This document shows, piece by piece, positions 49,212 to 58,596 of a stretch of DNA of 64,000 nucleotides (positions are counted from its first letter, which is position 1; every line of letters starts with the position of its first letter). A program made the translations under genes and the position numbers. A model generated the notes under the pieces. The model searched no databases and had not been told where the DNA came from. It saw only the letters and a list, made by a program, of their open reading frames with translations. Origin of the DNA: Leptospira sp. WS58.C1 (GTDB lineage: Bacteria > Spirochaetota > Leptospiria > Leptospirales > Leptospiraceae); NCBI RefSeq assembly GCF_040833995.1, contig NZ_CP162137.1, positions 1,887,001-1,951,000 on the forward strand. Reading direction: 5' to 3'.

Positions 49212-50476
49212 CTCATCCTAAAGGTTTGTACGTTCTCTTCTTCGTGGAAATGTGGGAGAGATTTTCTTTTTACGGAATGAGAGCGCTTCTTGTTCTATTT
49301 CTTACAAAAGAACTTTTGATGCAAGACGCTCAGGCGGGGAGAATATACGGATTTTATAATGGATTCGTGTATCTGACCCCCATTTTGGGAGGTTTACTAG
49401 CGGACCGAGTTTTAGGATACAAACGTTCCATCTTTTTGGGCGGAATCCTTATGATGTTCGGCCATCTTTCCTTGGCGTTCAACGGTCTTTGGACTTTTTA
49501 CTTGGGACTTGGACTTTTGATCGCAGGAAACGGTTTTTTCAAACCTTGTATTTCCACCGTCGTAGGAAGAATTTACGAATTAGAAGGGAAACCGGAGTTA
49601 AAAGATTCCGGTTTTACGATATTCTATTTTGGGATCAATTTAGGAGCGATCCTGGGAACCTGGGCCTGCGCCAATCTTGCGGAATACAAAGGTTGGCATT
49701 ACGGTTTCGGGATCGCAGCAGCAGGAATGCTCATTGGTCTTATTATCTTCGGAGTTTTAGGAAGAAGAGTCAATCCGGACGCATTCCTAGCGAATGGAAA
49801 TCAGTCGATTTCCGATCCGAAAGAAGAAGATCCAAAACAAAACAGAGAAAGGATTTTTGCGATCCTGGTTTTTTCCGCGGTCACGATTACATTCTGGGCT
49901 TCTTATGAGCAGATCGGTTCTTCCTTAAGCCTGATCATAGATAGATATGTGGATAGAAATATTTTAGGCTGGGAAGTCCCTGCTGCAAATTACCAATCTC
50001 TCAACCCACTTTTTGTGGTGAGTTTAGCTTTGGTCATTTCTTGGATCTGGAAAAAATTCGAGGAATCGGGCAGGCATATTTCGACAGTGACCAAGTTTTG
50101 TTTAGGACTAATCGTTTTAGGATTCGGTTACCTTCTTCTTTCTTTGGTAACTTTCGGATCGACTGAAAAATTTTCTTCCATTTGGATCATTCTTTCGATT
50201 CTACTTTTAACGATCGGAGAATTATTCCTCTCGCCTGTAGGTCTTTCTTTGGTTACAAAATTAGCTCCGGTGAAAGTCGCTTCAATGATGATGGGATTTT
50301 GGTTCTTGGCAAACTTCTTCGCCCATGTTCTTGCGGGTGAATTGACTCGTTATATGGGAGGAAGGGAATCCTTATCCGGTTTTTTTCTGATCTTTTTCTT
50401 TCTTCCGATGATCACAGCGATCGGTTTATTTTTATTCCGTAAAAAATTAGAATCTTGGATGCATGGTGTAAAATGA
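49184..50476 (+). CDS. POT/PTR2 family proton-dependent oligopeptide transporter
   Basis: The 430-residue major-facilitator protein shows the POT ExxER motif in FFVEMWERFSFYGMR on helix 1. GGLLADRVLGYKRSIFLGG follows helix 2, and the PTR2 signature is FTIFYFGINLGAILG. About 12 helices fit in this length, shorter than many POTs, so the extra helices between bundles may be missing. The start ATG 49184 overlaps the adenosyltransferase gene by 28 nt. It probably imports di- and tripeptides. Confidence 0.88.
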   Translation: MEIQSQRQITHPKGLYVLFFVEMWERFSFYGMRALLVLFLTKELLMQDAQAGRIYGFYNGFVYLTPILGGLLADRVLGYKRSIFLGGILMMFGHLSLAFNGLWTFYLGLGLLIAGNGFFKPCISTVVGRIYELEGKPELKDSGFTIFYFGINLGAILGTWACANLAEYKGWHYGFGIAAAGMLIGLIIFGVLGRRVNPDAFLANGNQSISDPKEEDPKQNRERIFAILVFSAVTITFWASYEQIGSSLSLIIDRYVDRNILGWEVPAANYQSLNPLFVVSLALVISWIWKKFEESGRHISTVTKFCLGLIVLGFGYLLLSLVTFGSTEKFSSIWIILSILLLTIGELFLSPVGLSLVTKLAPVKVASMMMGFWFLANFFAHVLAGELTRYMGGRESLSGFFLIFFFLPMITAIGLFLFRKKLESWMHGVK

Positions 50477-51726
50477 GAGTTCGGATCTTTGTAGTTACTA
50501 TTCTTCTTTTTTTCTCCTGTTCCGTATTTGCAGATCCTTTCGAGGATCTATTAAAAGCGGATTGGGATCGTTCTCAGACACTTCTTATCAAAAACTCCGT
50601 TTTTCAAAAATTAGGACAAAGAGCCGGAAGTAAGGCAGTGCTGAAGATCACGAAAAATGTGATCCCTTGGGCGATCTTAGAAGGTGTAAGTCCGGAAAAA
50701 ACGGCGGAACTGATAGTGAACCTGGACTACGCGGTCAAAGAAGGACTCACTTTTGAGGAAGCGGAAGACGCAATTCCTGTCGTTTCCAAAAGGGAAATCT
50801 CCAAAGAAGATTTCAGCTATATAGGTTTATATTTTAAAGAAACCAAAAAAGCAGGGATTAGAGAAGAAGTCAGAAACCGTTTTGTAGAAGCCGCCATGGA
50901 AAAAAAATGGGACGGTTTTTCAGTACTTGCAGGTGGAAGGGCACTTATCGCAGGAAAGTTAGTGGATTTTCCGGAAAACCGTTTGGCATCCAAAATCCTA
51001 ACCCAATTCCCCGCTAAAGGGAGAAGTATCCCTTTTGCAAAAACGGAAAACTCTTTCAAATCCGTGCTGGATTCAAAATTGGATGGTGCCTCTTATATCC
51101 TTCTTTCTAATTTAAAAAAATTGCATGAAGGAGAGAAGGTCGCTTCTCCTCAAAAATTCGCTTCCGCTCGTGCGGTAGAAACTTCGTTAGAGGAAGTGGG
51201 TGGGATCGTAATCGGGGACAGACCAAGAATCGAACCGTTGCCGGATCCGCCCTTGGTCCCAAATTTACCGGAACCGGGAGAACCGACAGAACCTGATAAG
51301 CCAAGCAAAGAAGGTTGGGAGACTTTATCTTCCAACGCGCTACAAAAGGTTGCGAAAGAATGGATCGGGACTCCTTATAAATGGGCGAATGCGGCTAAAA
51401 CTGGAACCGACTGTTCCGGTTTTACGTATAGAGTTTTAACGGATGGTCGTATCGGCGTTCCAGAAAAAATGGTATCTCGCGCTTCTAGTGCACAAACCAA
51501 AATGGGTATCGGAGTTTCTCATAATGAAATGAGATCAGGAGACCTCATTTTCTTTTCCGCTTCTCCCAATCAGTCCAAAGTGACTCATGTAGGTATGGTC
51601 TTAAACGGAGAGGAATTTGCGCATGCTTCTTCCACTCGTGGAGTGGTAATCGACAAGATCCGGATGAAATGGTGGCTCGATCGTTTTGTTCTATCTAGAA
51701 GAGTATTTAAGAAAGTTGTGAATTAG
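50473..51726 (+). CDS. Exported NlpC/P60 peptidase
   Basis: The 417-residue protein from ATG 50473 overlaps the POT stop by 4 nt (ATGA). It has a signal peptide (ending CSVFADPF), an uncharacterised helical N-terminal domain (about 30-220) and a Pro-rich linker (PLPDPPLVPNLPEPGEP). The C-terminal NlpC/P60 domain has the catalytic Cys in TDCSGFTYR, the His in VTHVGMV and the third residue in FAHASSTRG. Such enzymes cut peptide bonds in peptidoglycan stems. Linkage to a peptide importer suggests cell-wall peptide turnover or recycling, which is inference. Confidence 0.88.
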   Translation: MRVRIFVVTILLFFSCSVFADPFEDLLKADWDRSQTLLIKNSVFQKLGQRAGSKAVLKITKNVIPWAILEGVSPEKTAELIVNLDYAVKEGLTFEEAEDAIPVVSKREISKEDFSYIGLYFKETKKAGIREEVRNRFVEAAMEKKWDGFSVLAGGRALIAGKLVDFPENRLASKILTQFPAKGRSIPFAKTENSFKSVLDSKLDGASYILLSNLKKLHEGEKVASPQKFASARAVETSLEEVGGIVIGDRPRIEPLPDPPLVPNLPEPGEPTEPDKPSKEGWETLSSNALQKVAKEWIGTPYKWANAAKTGTDCSGFTYRVLTDGRIGVPEKMVSRASSAQTKMGIGVSHNEMRSGDLIFFSASPNQSKVTHVGMVLNGEEFAHASSTRGVVIDKIRMKWWLDRFVLSRRVFKKVVN

Positions 51727-51733
51727 TTTTTTA

Positions 51734-51882
51734 TTTCGCACAGAGCCCACGGAGATCACAGAGATGGGGCTCACGCGAAGCCGTGAAGTTTAGAAGAGAT
51801 TTTTAGAATTTCGAAACCTATCTTTTTATCTTTGCGCCGTGGCGTGAAAAACTCTGTGTTCTCTGTGAACTCAGTGCGAAAA
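51734..51882. repeat. Palindromic intergenic repeat, copy B
   Basis: The outer left arm TTTCGCACAGAG (from 51734) mirrors CTCAGTGCGAAAA (to 51882) with few mismatches. CACAGAG/CTCTGTG follow inward, and TCACGC/GCGTGA further in. Compared with the 4939-5041 copy it shares TTTCGCAC, CTTTGCGCC and GCGTGA modules. It lies in the convergent junction between the NlpC/P60 and LON-domain genes, as copy A lies between rpoD and glpD. Confidence 0.75.
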
Positions 51883-51893
51883 TACCTGCGAAA

Positions 51894-52508
51894 CTATTCC
51901 CCTAAATTCATCTCTTCTACAATGCCGACAAGTAGTTGTGCTTTCAGGATTTGATCCGTGCTGGAGAGGATCTCCTGCTTCTTCTTAAAATTGAAATTTA
52001 AAATCGAAGAAATAAAATCCACAGGGAAAGGATGAGACCAGAGATCGTTCATTCGGAGGATCAGTTCTTCCTTAGCGCCTTCTGAAAGTAGAATTCGTTT
52101 AGTAAGATACAGGATCCGATCGAAAATCTCTACAAAAAGTTTGTCTTCGATGTATTTGGAATCAGCTTCTATCTTTTCTACTAGGCCGATCCGGAAAGGC
52201 TCCATGGTATCGTAAGATTCTAATTTTGCGATCCCTTTGCCTTCAAGTAGAATATTGGATCTTCCGTCGGGAAGTGGGTCTCTTCTGACAATCGTACCCC
52301 AACCGAAAATAGTTTCTATTTCCGGCTGAGGATTTTTTAAATTATCGGGATCCATTTTGATCGGCGCGATCGCCATTTCTTCGCCGGACTCGGAACAATA
52401 GTCCAACATCATCCTGTATCGAGGCTCGAAAATATGAAGGGGAAGAAATGTGCCTGGAAATAAGATGACTTCGGGAAGAGGAAAGATCGGAATTGTAGTT
52501 CTTGACAC
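51894..52508 (-). CDS. LON N-terminal-domain protein (ATP-independent)
   Basis: The 204-residue protein consists of the substrate-binding N-terminal domain of Lon with no ATPase or peptidase part. It starts TTIPIFPLPEVILFPGTFLPLHIFEPRYR, quoted here as PIFPLPEVILFPGTFLPL. The start is a GTG at 52508, with AGGA about 10 nt upstream. Such stand-alone LON domains are widespread and not well understood. They may bind unfolded peptides. It is divergent from rfaE1 with 62 nt between starts. Confidence 0.85.
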   Translation of the reverse strand: MSRTTIPIFPLPEVILFPGTFLPLHIFEPRYRMMLDYCSESGEEMAIAPIKMDPDNLKNPQPEIETIFGWGTIVRRDPLPDGRSNILLEGKGIAKLESYDTMEPFRIGLVEKIEADSKYIEDKLFVEIFDRILYLTKRILLSEGAKEELILRMNDLWSHPFPVDFISSILNFNFKKKQEILSSTDQILKAQLLVGIVEEMNLGE

Positions 52509-52570
52509 CTAGGATTTATCCTAACCTGTTGAAGTGAAAACGCAAATCAAATTGTAAGACCGGTTTAAAA

Positions 52571-53581
52571 TTGTATTACTTAGATAAAAAGCGATATTTG
52601 GAAGCGGCTTCTAAATTAAAAACCACTAAAATAATCGTGATCGGAGATCTCATCCTGGACGAGTATCTGATCGGAGAAGTGAACCGAATTTCTCCGGAGG
52701 CTCCCGTTCCGGTGGTCTGGGTTCGTAATGAAAAAACCACTTTGGGTGGTGCAGGGAATGTGGTAAAAAATCTTTCCAGTTTAGGCGTTCAATCTTTTGT
52801 ATTGGGCAGAGCGGGTAACGACCCTGCCGCAAAAACTTTGGATGATCTTCTTTCCACCGAAAACACAAACTCTTCCAAGAACACAATTATTCGTTCCGAA
52901 ATCGTACCTACCATTCTAAAAACTAGAGTGATCGCAGGTCACCAGCAAGTTTGTCGTATCGATAGGGAAGAAACATTTCCACTCAGTGATTCGGAAGAAA
53001 AACAATTACTGGAAAGTTTTTCCAAGATCATCCAAGAAGCGGATGCAGTTATTCTTTCCGATTATGATAAAGGAACTCTGACTGCAAGTCTCATCCGCAA
53101 AACAATCGATCTGGCCGTCCAACATAAAAAGATCGTAACAGTGGATCCGCAAGTGTCTCATTTTTTCCAATATGAAAAAGCTACCGTCATGACCCCGAAC
53201 CACCACGAAGCAGGAAAGGCTCTCGGGAAAAAATTAGAGACGAATGCGGAAGTGGAAGAAGCAGCGGGGAAGATCGCGGAAAATCTACATTCACCTTCTA
53301 TGATGATTACTCGGGGAGAAAAGGGAATGAGCCTTTACATTTCTTCCGAATCCAAGACCTATCATATTCCTACAGTTGCGAAAGAAGTATTCGACGTAAC
53401 CGGAGCAGGGGATACTGTGATCTCGGTTTATACTTCCTTTTTAGCGGCAGGTTTAGGAGAATTAGAAGCGGCAATCGTTTCGAACGCAGCAGCAGGTGTG
53501 GTTGTCGGAAAATTGGGTGCGGAAACCGTTTCTTTAGAAGAACTTTTGGAAGCTTTAGAGAAAAGAGGAAGTTTTCAGTGA
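52571..53581 (+). CDS. rfaE1: D-glycero-beta-D-manno-heptose-7-phosphate kinase
   Basis: The 336-residue PfkB-family kinase phosphorylates heptose 7-phosphate for ADP-heptose. It shows GDLILDEYLIGEVNRISPEAP (split here as GDLILDEYLIG and ISPEAPVPVV), TLGGAGNVVKNL and the ATP/catalytic signature DVTGAGDTVIS with catalytic Asp. It corresponds to the N-terminal half of E. coli HldE, here a separate gene. The start is TTG 52571 with a weak ribosome site. It overlaps the next gene by 4 nt (GTGA). Confidence 0.93.
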   Translation: MYYLDKKRYLEAASKLKTTKIIVIGDLILDEYLIGEVNRISPEAPVPVVWVRNEKTTLGGAGNVVKNLSSLGVQSFVLGRAGNDPAAKTLDDLLSTENTNSSKNTIIRSEIVPTILKTRVIAGHQQVCRIDREETFPLSDSEEKQLLESFSKIIQEADAVILSDYDKGTLTASLIRKTIDLAVQHKKIVTVDPQVSHFFQYEKATVMTPNHHEAGKALGKKLETNAEVEEAAGKIAENLHSPSMMITRGEKGMSLYISSESKTYHIPTVAKEVFDVTGAGDTVISVYTSFLAAGLGELEAAIVSNAAAGVVVGKLGAETVSLEELLEALEKRGSFQ

Positions 53582-54072
53582 AGTCTTCTTTCTCTTCCTG
53601 TATCGAGAAAATTATTCCTTTTACGGAAGTGAAGAATGTTTCGGAGAAGATTCGCTCTCACCAAAAAATCGTTTTTACAAACGGTGTATTCGATCTAGTT
53701 CATAAAGGCCATTTAACGTATCTTTCGCAAGCAAAAGATTTGGGAGACGTTCTTTGGGTAGGGATCAATTCCGATTCTTCTGTCAAAAGACTGAAAGGAC
53801 CGGAACGTCCTGTCAATCCGGAAGAGGACCGGGCACTTCTTCTTTCCTGTCTTTCTTTTGTGGACTATATTAGTGTGTTTTCCGAAGACACTCCCTTAGA
53901 GCTGATCTCAGAGGTAGCACCTCATATTCACGTAAAAGGGGGAGATTATGATCTGGAAGCGCTTCCGGAAACTCCCCTTGTTCGCAAATTAGGCGGAGAA
54001 GTGAAAATTCTGCCTTTTGTTCCTGGATTTTCCAGCACGGATCTGATCCGGCGCATTCGACAAAAACCCTAG
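53578..54072 (+). CDS. rfaE2: D-glycero-beta-D-manno-heptose 1-phosphate adenylyltransferase
   Basis: The 164-residue nucleotidyltransferase adds AMP to heptose 1-phosphate. It shows FTNGVFDLVHKGH (HxGH) and GINSDSSVKRLKGPERPVN, and ends in FSSTDLIRRI (the ISST-like motif). It corresponds to the C-terminal half of HldE. The GTG start at 53578 overlaps the rfaE1 stop, which gives coupled translation. Confidence 0.93.
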   Translation: MKSSFSSCIEKIIPFTEVKNVSEKIRSHQKIVFTNGVFDLVHKGHLTYLSQAKDLGDVLWVGINSDSSVKRLKGPERPVNPEEDRALLLSCLSFVDYISVFSEDTPLELISEVAPHIHVKGGDYDLEALPETPLVRKLGGEVKILPFVPGFSSTDLIRRIRQKP

Positions 54073-54153
54073 AATTCCTTCTCAATTCCGCGAAATTCCG
54101 AGTTGGATTTTCCGAGACTGAAGAAAACTCTGTTCAGCAGGTAGGAGATCGGT

Positions 54154-55770
54154 TTGTCCAAAACTAAATTTATTTTCGTGACCGGAGGTGTTTGTTCCTC
54201 CCTTGGAAAGGGTGTATCCGCAGCAGCCCTTGGATGCCTTCTGGAAAGTAGGGGTTATTCCGTTTCCCTGCAAAAAATGGATCCTTATATCAATATAGAT
54301 CCTGGAACCATGAGTCCGTACCAGCATGGAGAAGTGTATGTGACCGAAGATGGAGCAGAAACCGATTTGGATCTCGGGTATTACGAAAGATTTACCAAAT
54401 CCAAATTTACTCGTAAAAATTCCGTCTCCACCGGACAAATTTATAATACTGTAATCCAAAGAGAAAGAAAAGGGGATTATCTGGGTAGAACAGTTCAGGT
54501 AGTTCCTCATATCACGAACGAGATCCGAAATAGGATCTATACTCTTGCCAGAGAAAATGCGACCGACTTTGTGATCGTTGAGATCGGCGGAACAGTGGGT
54601 GACATCGAGTCTATTCCGTTCTTGGAAGCGATCCGTCAGATGAGATACGAGCATGGACCTTCTCAAGTTTTATTTATCCATGTTACTTTAGTTCCAACCA
54701 TCACAGTAGCTGGGGAAGCAAAAACAAAACCTACCCAACACTCCGTGAAAGAACTTTTAGCTCTCGGGATCCAACCTGATATTTTGATCTGCCGTGTGAA
54801 CCAGCCGATGCCAAAGGAGATGAAAGGAAAAATTTCCTCCTTCTGTAACGTAAAAGAAGAAAATGTGATCTCCGCTTCCGATATCAGCACTTCCATTTAC
54901 GAAATCCCTAAAATGTACAAGGAAGAAAAATTGGACCAAGTAGTTCTAAAAACATTAGGACTTGAACTTGGAAAATCCAATTTTACGGAATGGGAGAAGA
55001 TCATAAAAAGTCTTCAATCCGCAAAACAAACCGTCCAGATCGCAGTAGTCGGTAAGTACATCTCCCTTCATGATGCGTATCGTTCCGTTTACGAAAGTTT
55101 ATCTCATGGCGGGATTGCAAACGAAGCAAACGTGGAATTTATCAAAGTAGATCCTGAAAAACTGGATAAAACGAATGTGAAGGATGTTTTAAAATCCGCT
55201 CATGGTGTTTTAGTTCCGGGTGGATTCGGGGACAGAGGGATAGAAGGTAAGATCGCCGCAATCCAATACGCAAGAACCAAAGGAATTCCGTTCTTCGGGA
55301 TCTGTCTTGGAATGCAATGTGCAGTGATTGAATACGCAAGGAATGTGCTCGGTCTTAAAGATGCAAACTCCACTGAATTTAGGCCGGACTCTCCGGACCC
55401 GGTGATCTCTCTTATCGAAGAGCAGATGGATATCGATCAGATGGGTGGGACCATGCGTTTAGGATCTTATCCTTGTAAGATCAAAAAGAACACCTTAGCA
55501 TTTAACGAATATAAACAAGAGCTGATCTATGAGCGACATAGACATAGATTCGAGTTTACCAACAAATACAAACAAAGATTCGAAGAGAAAGGAATGATCC
55601 TTTCCGGTATTTCTCCGGATGAAAACCTGATTGAAATCGTAGAAATTCCGGATCATCCTTGGTTTATTGGAGTTCAATTCCATCCTGAATTCACTGGAAA
55701 ACCTACAAAACCGCATCCATTATTCGCCGGATTCATCCGTGCCGCGGTCAAATTTGCAAGGAAGGCGTAA
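54154..55770 (+). CDS. pyrG: CTP synthase
   Basis: The 538-residue enzyme converts UTP to CTP using glutamine. The N-terminal synthase domain begins [20 protein letters not shown] (P-loop-like). The C-terminal glutaminase has the catalytic Cys in [16 protein letters not shown] and the His/Glu in FHPEFTGKP. The start is TTG 54154, with AGGAG at 54143-54147. It overlaps kdsA by 1 nt (TAATG), so CTP supply is linked to Kdo synthesis, whose activation step uses CTP. Confidence 0.97.
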   Translation: MSKTKFIFVTGGVCSSLGKGVSAAALGCLLESRGYSVSLQKMDPYINIDPGTMSPYQHGEVYVTEDGAETDLDLGYYERFTKSKFTRKNSVSTGQIYNTVIQRERKGDYLGRTVQVVPHITNEIRNRIYTLARENATDFVIVEIGGTVGDIESIPFLEAIRQMRYEHGPSQVLFIHVTLVPTITVAGEAKTKPTQHSVKELLALGIQPDILICRVNQPMPKEMKGKISSFCNVKEENVISASDISTSIYEIPKMYKEEKLDQVVLKTLGLELGKSNFTEWEKIIKSLQSAKQTVQIAVVGKYISLHDAYRSVYESLSHGGIANEANVEFIKVDPEKLDKTNVKDVLKSAHGVLVPGGFGDRGIEGKIAAIQYARTKGIPFFGICLGMQCAVIEYARNVLGLKDANSTEFRPDSPDPVISLIEEQMDIDQMGGTMRLGSYPCKIKKNTLAFNEYKQELIYERHRHRFEFTNKYKQRFEEKGMILSGISPDENLIEIVEIPDHPWFIGVQFHPEFTGKPTKPHPLFAGFIRAAVKFARKA

Positions 55771-56621
55771 TGAGCGATAAAACTGCCCAAGAAAGGGATT
55801 TTTTAACCGGCAAAAAGATCGGAGGAAAAAATCCATTCTTCTTGATCGCCGGTCCTTGCGTCATGGAAAACAGGGACTTACTCGAAAAAGTCTGTGCGGA
55901 GATGTTAGAGATCACCTCCGAACTTGGCATCCCTTATGTTTTCAAAAGTAGTTTCGACAAGGCAAATCGTTCCTCCGTTACTTCGTATAGAGGTCCCGGA
56001 CTTACGGAAGGGATCAAACATTTAGAACATATTAAGACAAAATTTAACGTCCCGGTGTTAACCGATATCCATGAGACTTCTCAAGTTGGTCCGCTGAAAG
56101 ATGTGATCGATATGTATCAGATCCCGGCATTCTTGAGTAGACAAACGGATCTAATCGCAGAATCCGCTAAAACCGGAAAATGGGTGAATGTCAAAAAAGG
56201 ACAGTTCTTAGCTCCTTCCGATTGTAGACATATCAAAACAAAAATCCAAGAATCCGGCTCCGAAAAGTATATGGTTACCGAAAGAGGGACCACATTCGGT
56301 TACGGGAATTTGGTATTCGACGGAAGAACCGTCCCTATATTACATAGTTATGATATTCCGGTAGTATTCGACGCCACTCACTCCGCACAATTGCCTGGAG
56401 CGGCGGGTAATATCACCGGGGGGCAGAGAGAATATATTCCGAGTATGACAAGAAGTGCAGTGGCGCTCGGGATAGAAGGTATCTTTATGGAGGTGCATCC
56501 GGACCCTGCCAAAGCGCTTTCCGATGCTACCACTCAATATCCTCTCTCAGAAATTAAATCCTTATTAAAGGAATTGGTCGGTTTAGATCGTTACGTAAAA
56601 CAGGAAATCCTAAACCGCTAA
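55770..56621 (+). CDS. kdsA: 3-deoxy-D-manno-octulosonate 8-phosphate synthase
   Basis: The 283-residue enzyme condenses PEP and arabinose 5-phosphate to Kdo-8-P. Family motifs are FFLIAGPCVMENRDLL, FKSSFDKANRSS, VLTDIHETSQVG and FDATHSAQLPGAAG, with the metal/catalytic residues. It overlaps pyrG by 1 nt and is followed 11 nt later by lptC. No KdsC or KdsD gene is present in the window. Confidence 0.97.
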   Translation: MSDKTAQERDFLTGKKIGGKNPFFLIAGPCVMENRDLLEKVCAEMLEITSELGIPYVFKSSFDKANRSSVTSYRGPGLTEGIKHLEHIKTKFNVPVLTDIHETSQVGPLKDVIDMYQIPAFLSRQTDLIAESAKTGKWVNVKKGQFLAPSDCRHIKTKIQESGSEKYMVTERGTTFGYGNLVFDGRTVPILHSYDIPVVFDATHSAQLPGAAGNITGGQREYIPSMTRSAVALGIEGIFMEVHPDPAKALSDATTQYPLSEIKSLLKELVGLDRYVKQEILNR

Positions 56622-56632
56622 TCGATAGAACC

Positions 56633-57259
56633 TTGTATTCCCGCATACTCACTCTACTCAAATTAGACCCGGAAACCGTTAGAAAATACGGTCCGGGCCT
56701 AGGAGTAGGACTCGGAATTTTATTCTTAGTTCTTTTCTTTTATTCCGGTGGAAAATCGGACGCTAAATACACTCGTGTAGAAGAAGAAAAAGAAAAAGGT
56801 TCCACCGTTTCTTTCAAAAATTTTGCAAAGGATCAGTACGACGGAAACGGAACTATATTATGGAAATTGAAAGCGGAAGAGGCTTATCTTTACGCAGACG
56901 AAAAAAGATACGTTCTGTATGGGATCAATTTCGACCAATATGAGAACGGAAAGTTTAAGTCCAAACTCACGGGTGATAAGGGAGAGATCAACCAGGTCAA
57001 AAAACTGATGAAAATTACCGGGAACATTCTTCTGAAAACGGAAGAAAATCGGACTCTTAAAGCAAGATCATTGGATTACAACGACGAGACTAAGGAATTA
57101 ACTTCCAACGAGGAAGTGATCATTGACGCAAATGGAACACATATCAGAGGAGTGGGGCTCAGAGCTGACAAGGATCTGAATAAGTTTACTATTTTAAAAC
57201 CGACTGCTATTACCCAAGGTGGTTCCAATCCACTTTCTTCTTCCCCTAAAGAAAAATGA
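56633..57259 (+). CDS. lptC: LPS export protein LptC
   Basis: The 208-residue protein has a single N-terminal membrane helix (about 25-43) and a periplasmic OstA-like beta-jellyroll domain. Typical strands are WKLKAEEAYLYADEKRYVLYG and LTGDKGEINQVKKLMKITGN. It binds the LptB-FG complex and passes LPS to LptA. The start is TTG 56633 with a poor ribosome site. The stop overlaps the next gene by 4 nt (ATGA). Confidence 0.85.
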   Translation: MYSRILTLLKLDPETVRKYGPGLGVGLGILFLVLFFYSGGKSDAKYTRVEEEKEKGSTVSFKNFAKDQYDGNGTILWKLKAEEAYLYADEKRYVLYGINFDQYENGKFKSKLTGDKGEINQVKKLMKITGNILLKTEENRTLKARSLDYNDETKELTSNEEVIIDANGTHIRGVGLRADKDLNKFTILKPTAITQGGSNPLSSSPKEK

Positions 57260-58587
57260 AACGTATCCTGGTCTCATTCTATCTATTTTTTTTATTTTAT
57301 TCTCCTGCAGGATCTCACTCCAGGCCTCCGCTTTTATTTTCTGCGGAAACATTGGACCCGAAAAGTTTCCAAGGGATCGGAGAAGTCGATCCGAAACGTA
57401 AGGAAAGTTTTCCCACCTATTGGGGAGCAAGTGCGCTTACCCAAGAAGATAGAGAAATCCAGGGATTAAAAGTCACAATATTCAGTTTGGAAGGTGGTGC
57501 CTGGATCCAACATAAAAAAGTAAAATTGGGCGCAAACAGGATCGAGGTCTATGGAAAAGAAGCATATAAGGCTTTTTTAAAGAACGGAGTCCATATAGAA
57601 GACCAGGAGAACGGGACCGTGATGAGAGCAGGAGTAGGGGAATACGATAAATACTCCGAAATGGTCTATATCAAAGAAAGACCTAGGCTTAGCTTTCGGG
57701 ATAAAACAGGTAAAACGACGGTCATCTCCGCAAAACAAATAGACCGAGAATTAAGCACGAAAATTACAAAGCTGCATGGAGGAGTGATCGTAAATCATCC
57801 GGAAGTTACGATCTTCTGCTCGGAAGCAGTTTTTAAAGAATCGGAACATCTAATCACTACCGATCCGAACCCGATCCTGATCTCCAAGAACAGATATTTG
57901 AGCGGCAAAAAATTATCCTTTTACACAAATGAAAGTAGGATACTTTTAGAAGATAACACTGTACTATTTCAATCCTCGGAAGAGACTAAAAAAGATCCGG
58001 AAGGAAACGAGAAAAAACAAACAATTCTCACTATCCTAAAAGGGGATAAAATAGAAAGCCGTCCCAATGAAGAGAACGATCGCACTGTACTCATCAGCGG
58101 GAATGCAACAGTACTACGAAAAGACCTGAAGATCACATCGGATACTATCGAGTCCGTAGGAAAAGATTCGCGTATCATCAAAGCAAGAAAGAATATTAAG
58201 GTACATGATCGAGAAAATCATCTACTTCTTTCGGGTAACGTATTCGATTACTTTCGAAACGAAAACTATCTCCACCTGACGGACGAAGGTAAAATGGAAT
58301 TTTTAGAAAAAAATTCCGATCGAGTGACAAGCACAATCACCGCACAAGAATTCGAACGTTTTTTGGATCAAAAAGAAACGGTGATCCGAGGAAATATTTG
58401 GATCAAATCCAAGTCGACAGAAGCGCAAGGCGAATACGCCACTTATTTTGAAAACGAAGAATCGGTTACTTTAGAAGGAAATCCAAGGATTAACCGAAGC
58501 GGTAAGATCCTAAGGGCGGGAAAAATCGTCTTTTATCCAAGAGAAGGAAGATCAATTCTGACAGAAGGAGTCCATTTAGGAAATTAG
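57256..58587 (+). CDS. lptA: LPS bridge protein LptA-like, extended
   Basis: The 443-residue protein has a signal peptide (about 1-24) and a series of OstA/LptA-type beta repeats (for example SGKKLSFYTNESRILLEDN and ITSDTIESVGKDSRIIKARK). LptA of E. coli is about 185 residues, so this is more than twice as long and probably contains about two jellyroll units. It should form part of the periplasmic bridge carrying LPS. It overlaps lptC by 4 nt and precedes lptB by 9 nt. Confidence 0.8.
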   Translation: MKRILVSFYLFFLFYSPAGSHSRPPLLFSAETLDPKSFQGIGEVDPKRKESFPTYWGASALTQEDREIQGLKVTIFSLEGGAWIQHKKVKLGANRIEVYGKEAYKAFLKNGVHIEDQENGTVMRAGVGEYDKYSEMVYIKERPRLSFRDKTGKTTVISAKQIDRELSTKITKLHGGVIVNHPEVTIFCSEAVFKESEHLITTDPNPILISKNRYLSGKKLSFYTNESRILLEDNTVLFQSSEETKKDPEGNEKKQTILTILKGDKIESRPNEENDRTVLISGNATVLRKDLKITSDTIESVGKDSRIIKARKNIKVHDRENHLLLSGNVFDYFRNENYLHLTDEGKMEFLEKNSDRVTSTITAQEFERFLDQKETVIRGNIWIKSKSTEAQGEYATYFENEESVTLEGNPRINRSGKILRAGKIVFYPREGRSILTEGVHLGN

Positions 58588-58596
58588 GCTTGCATA

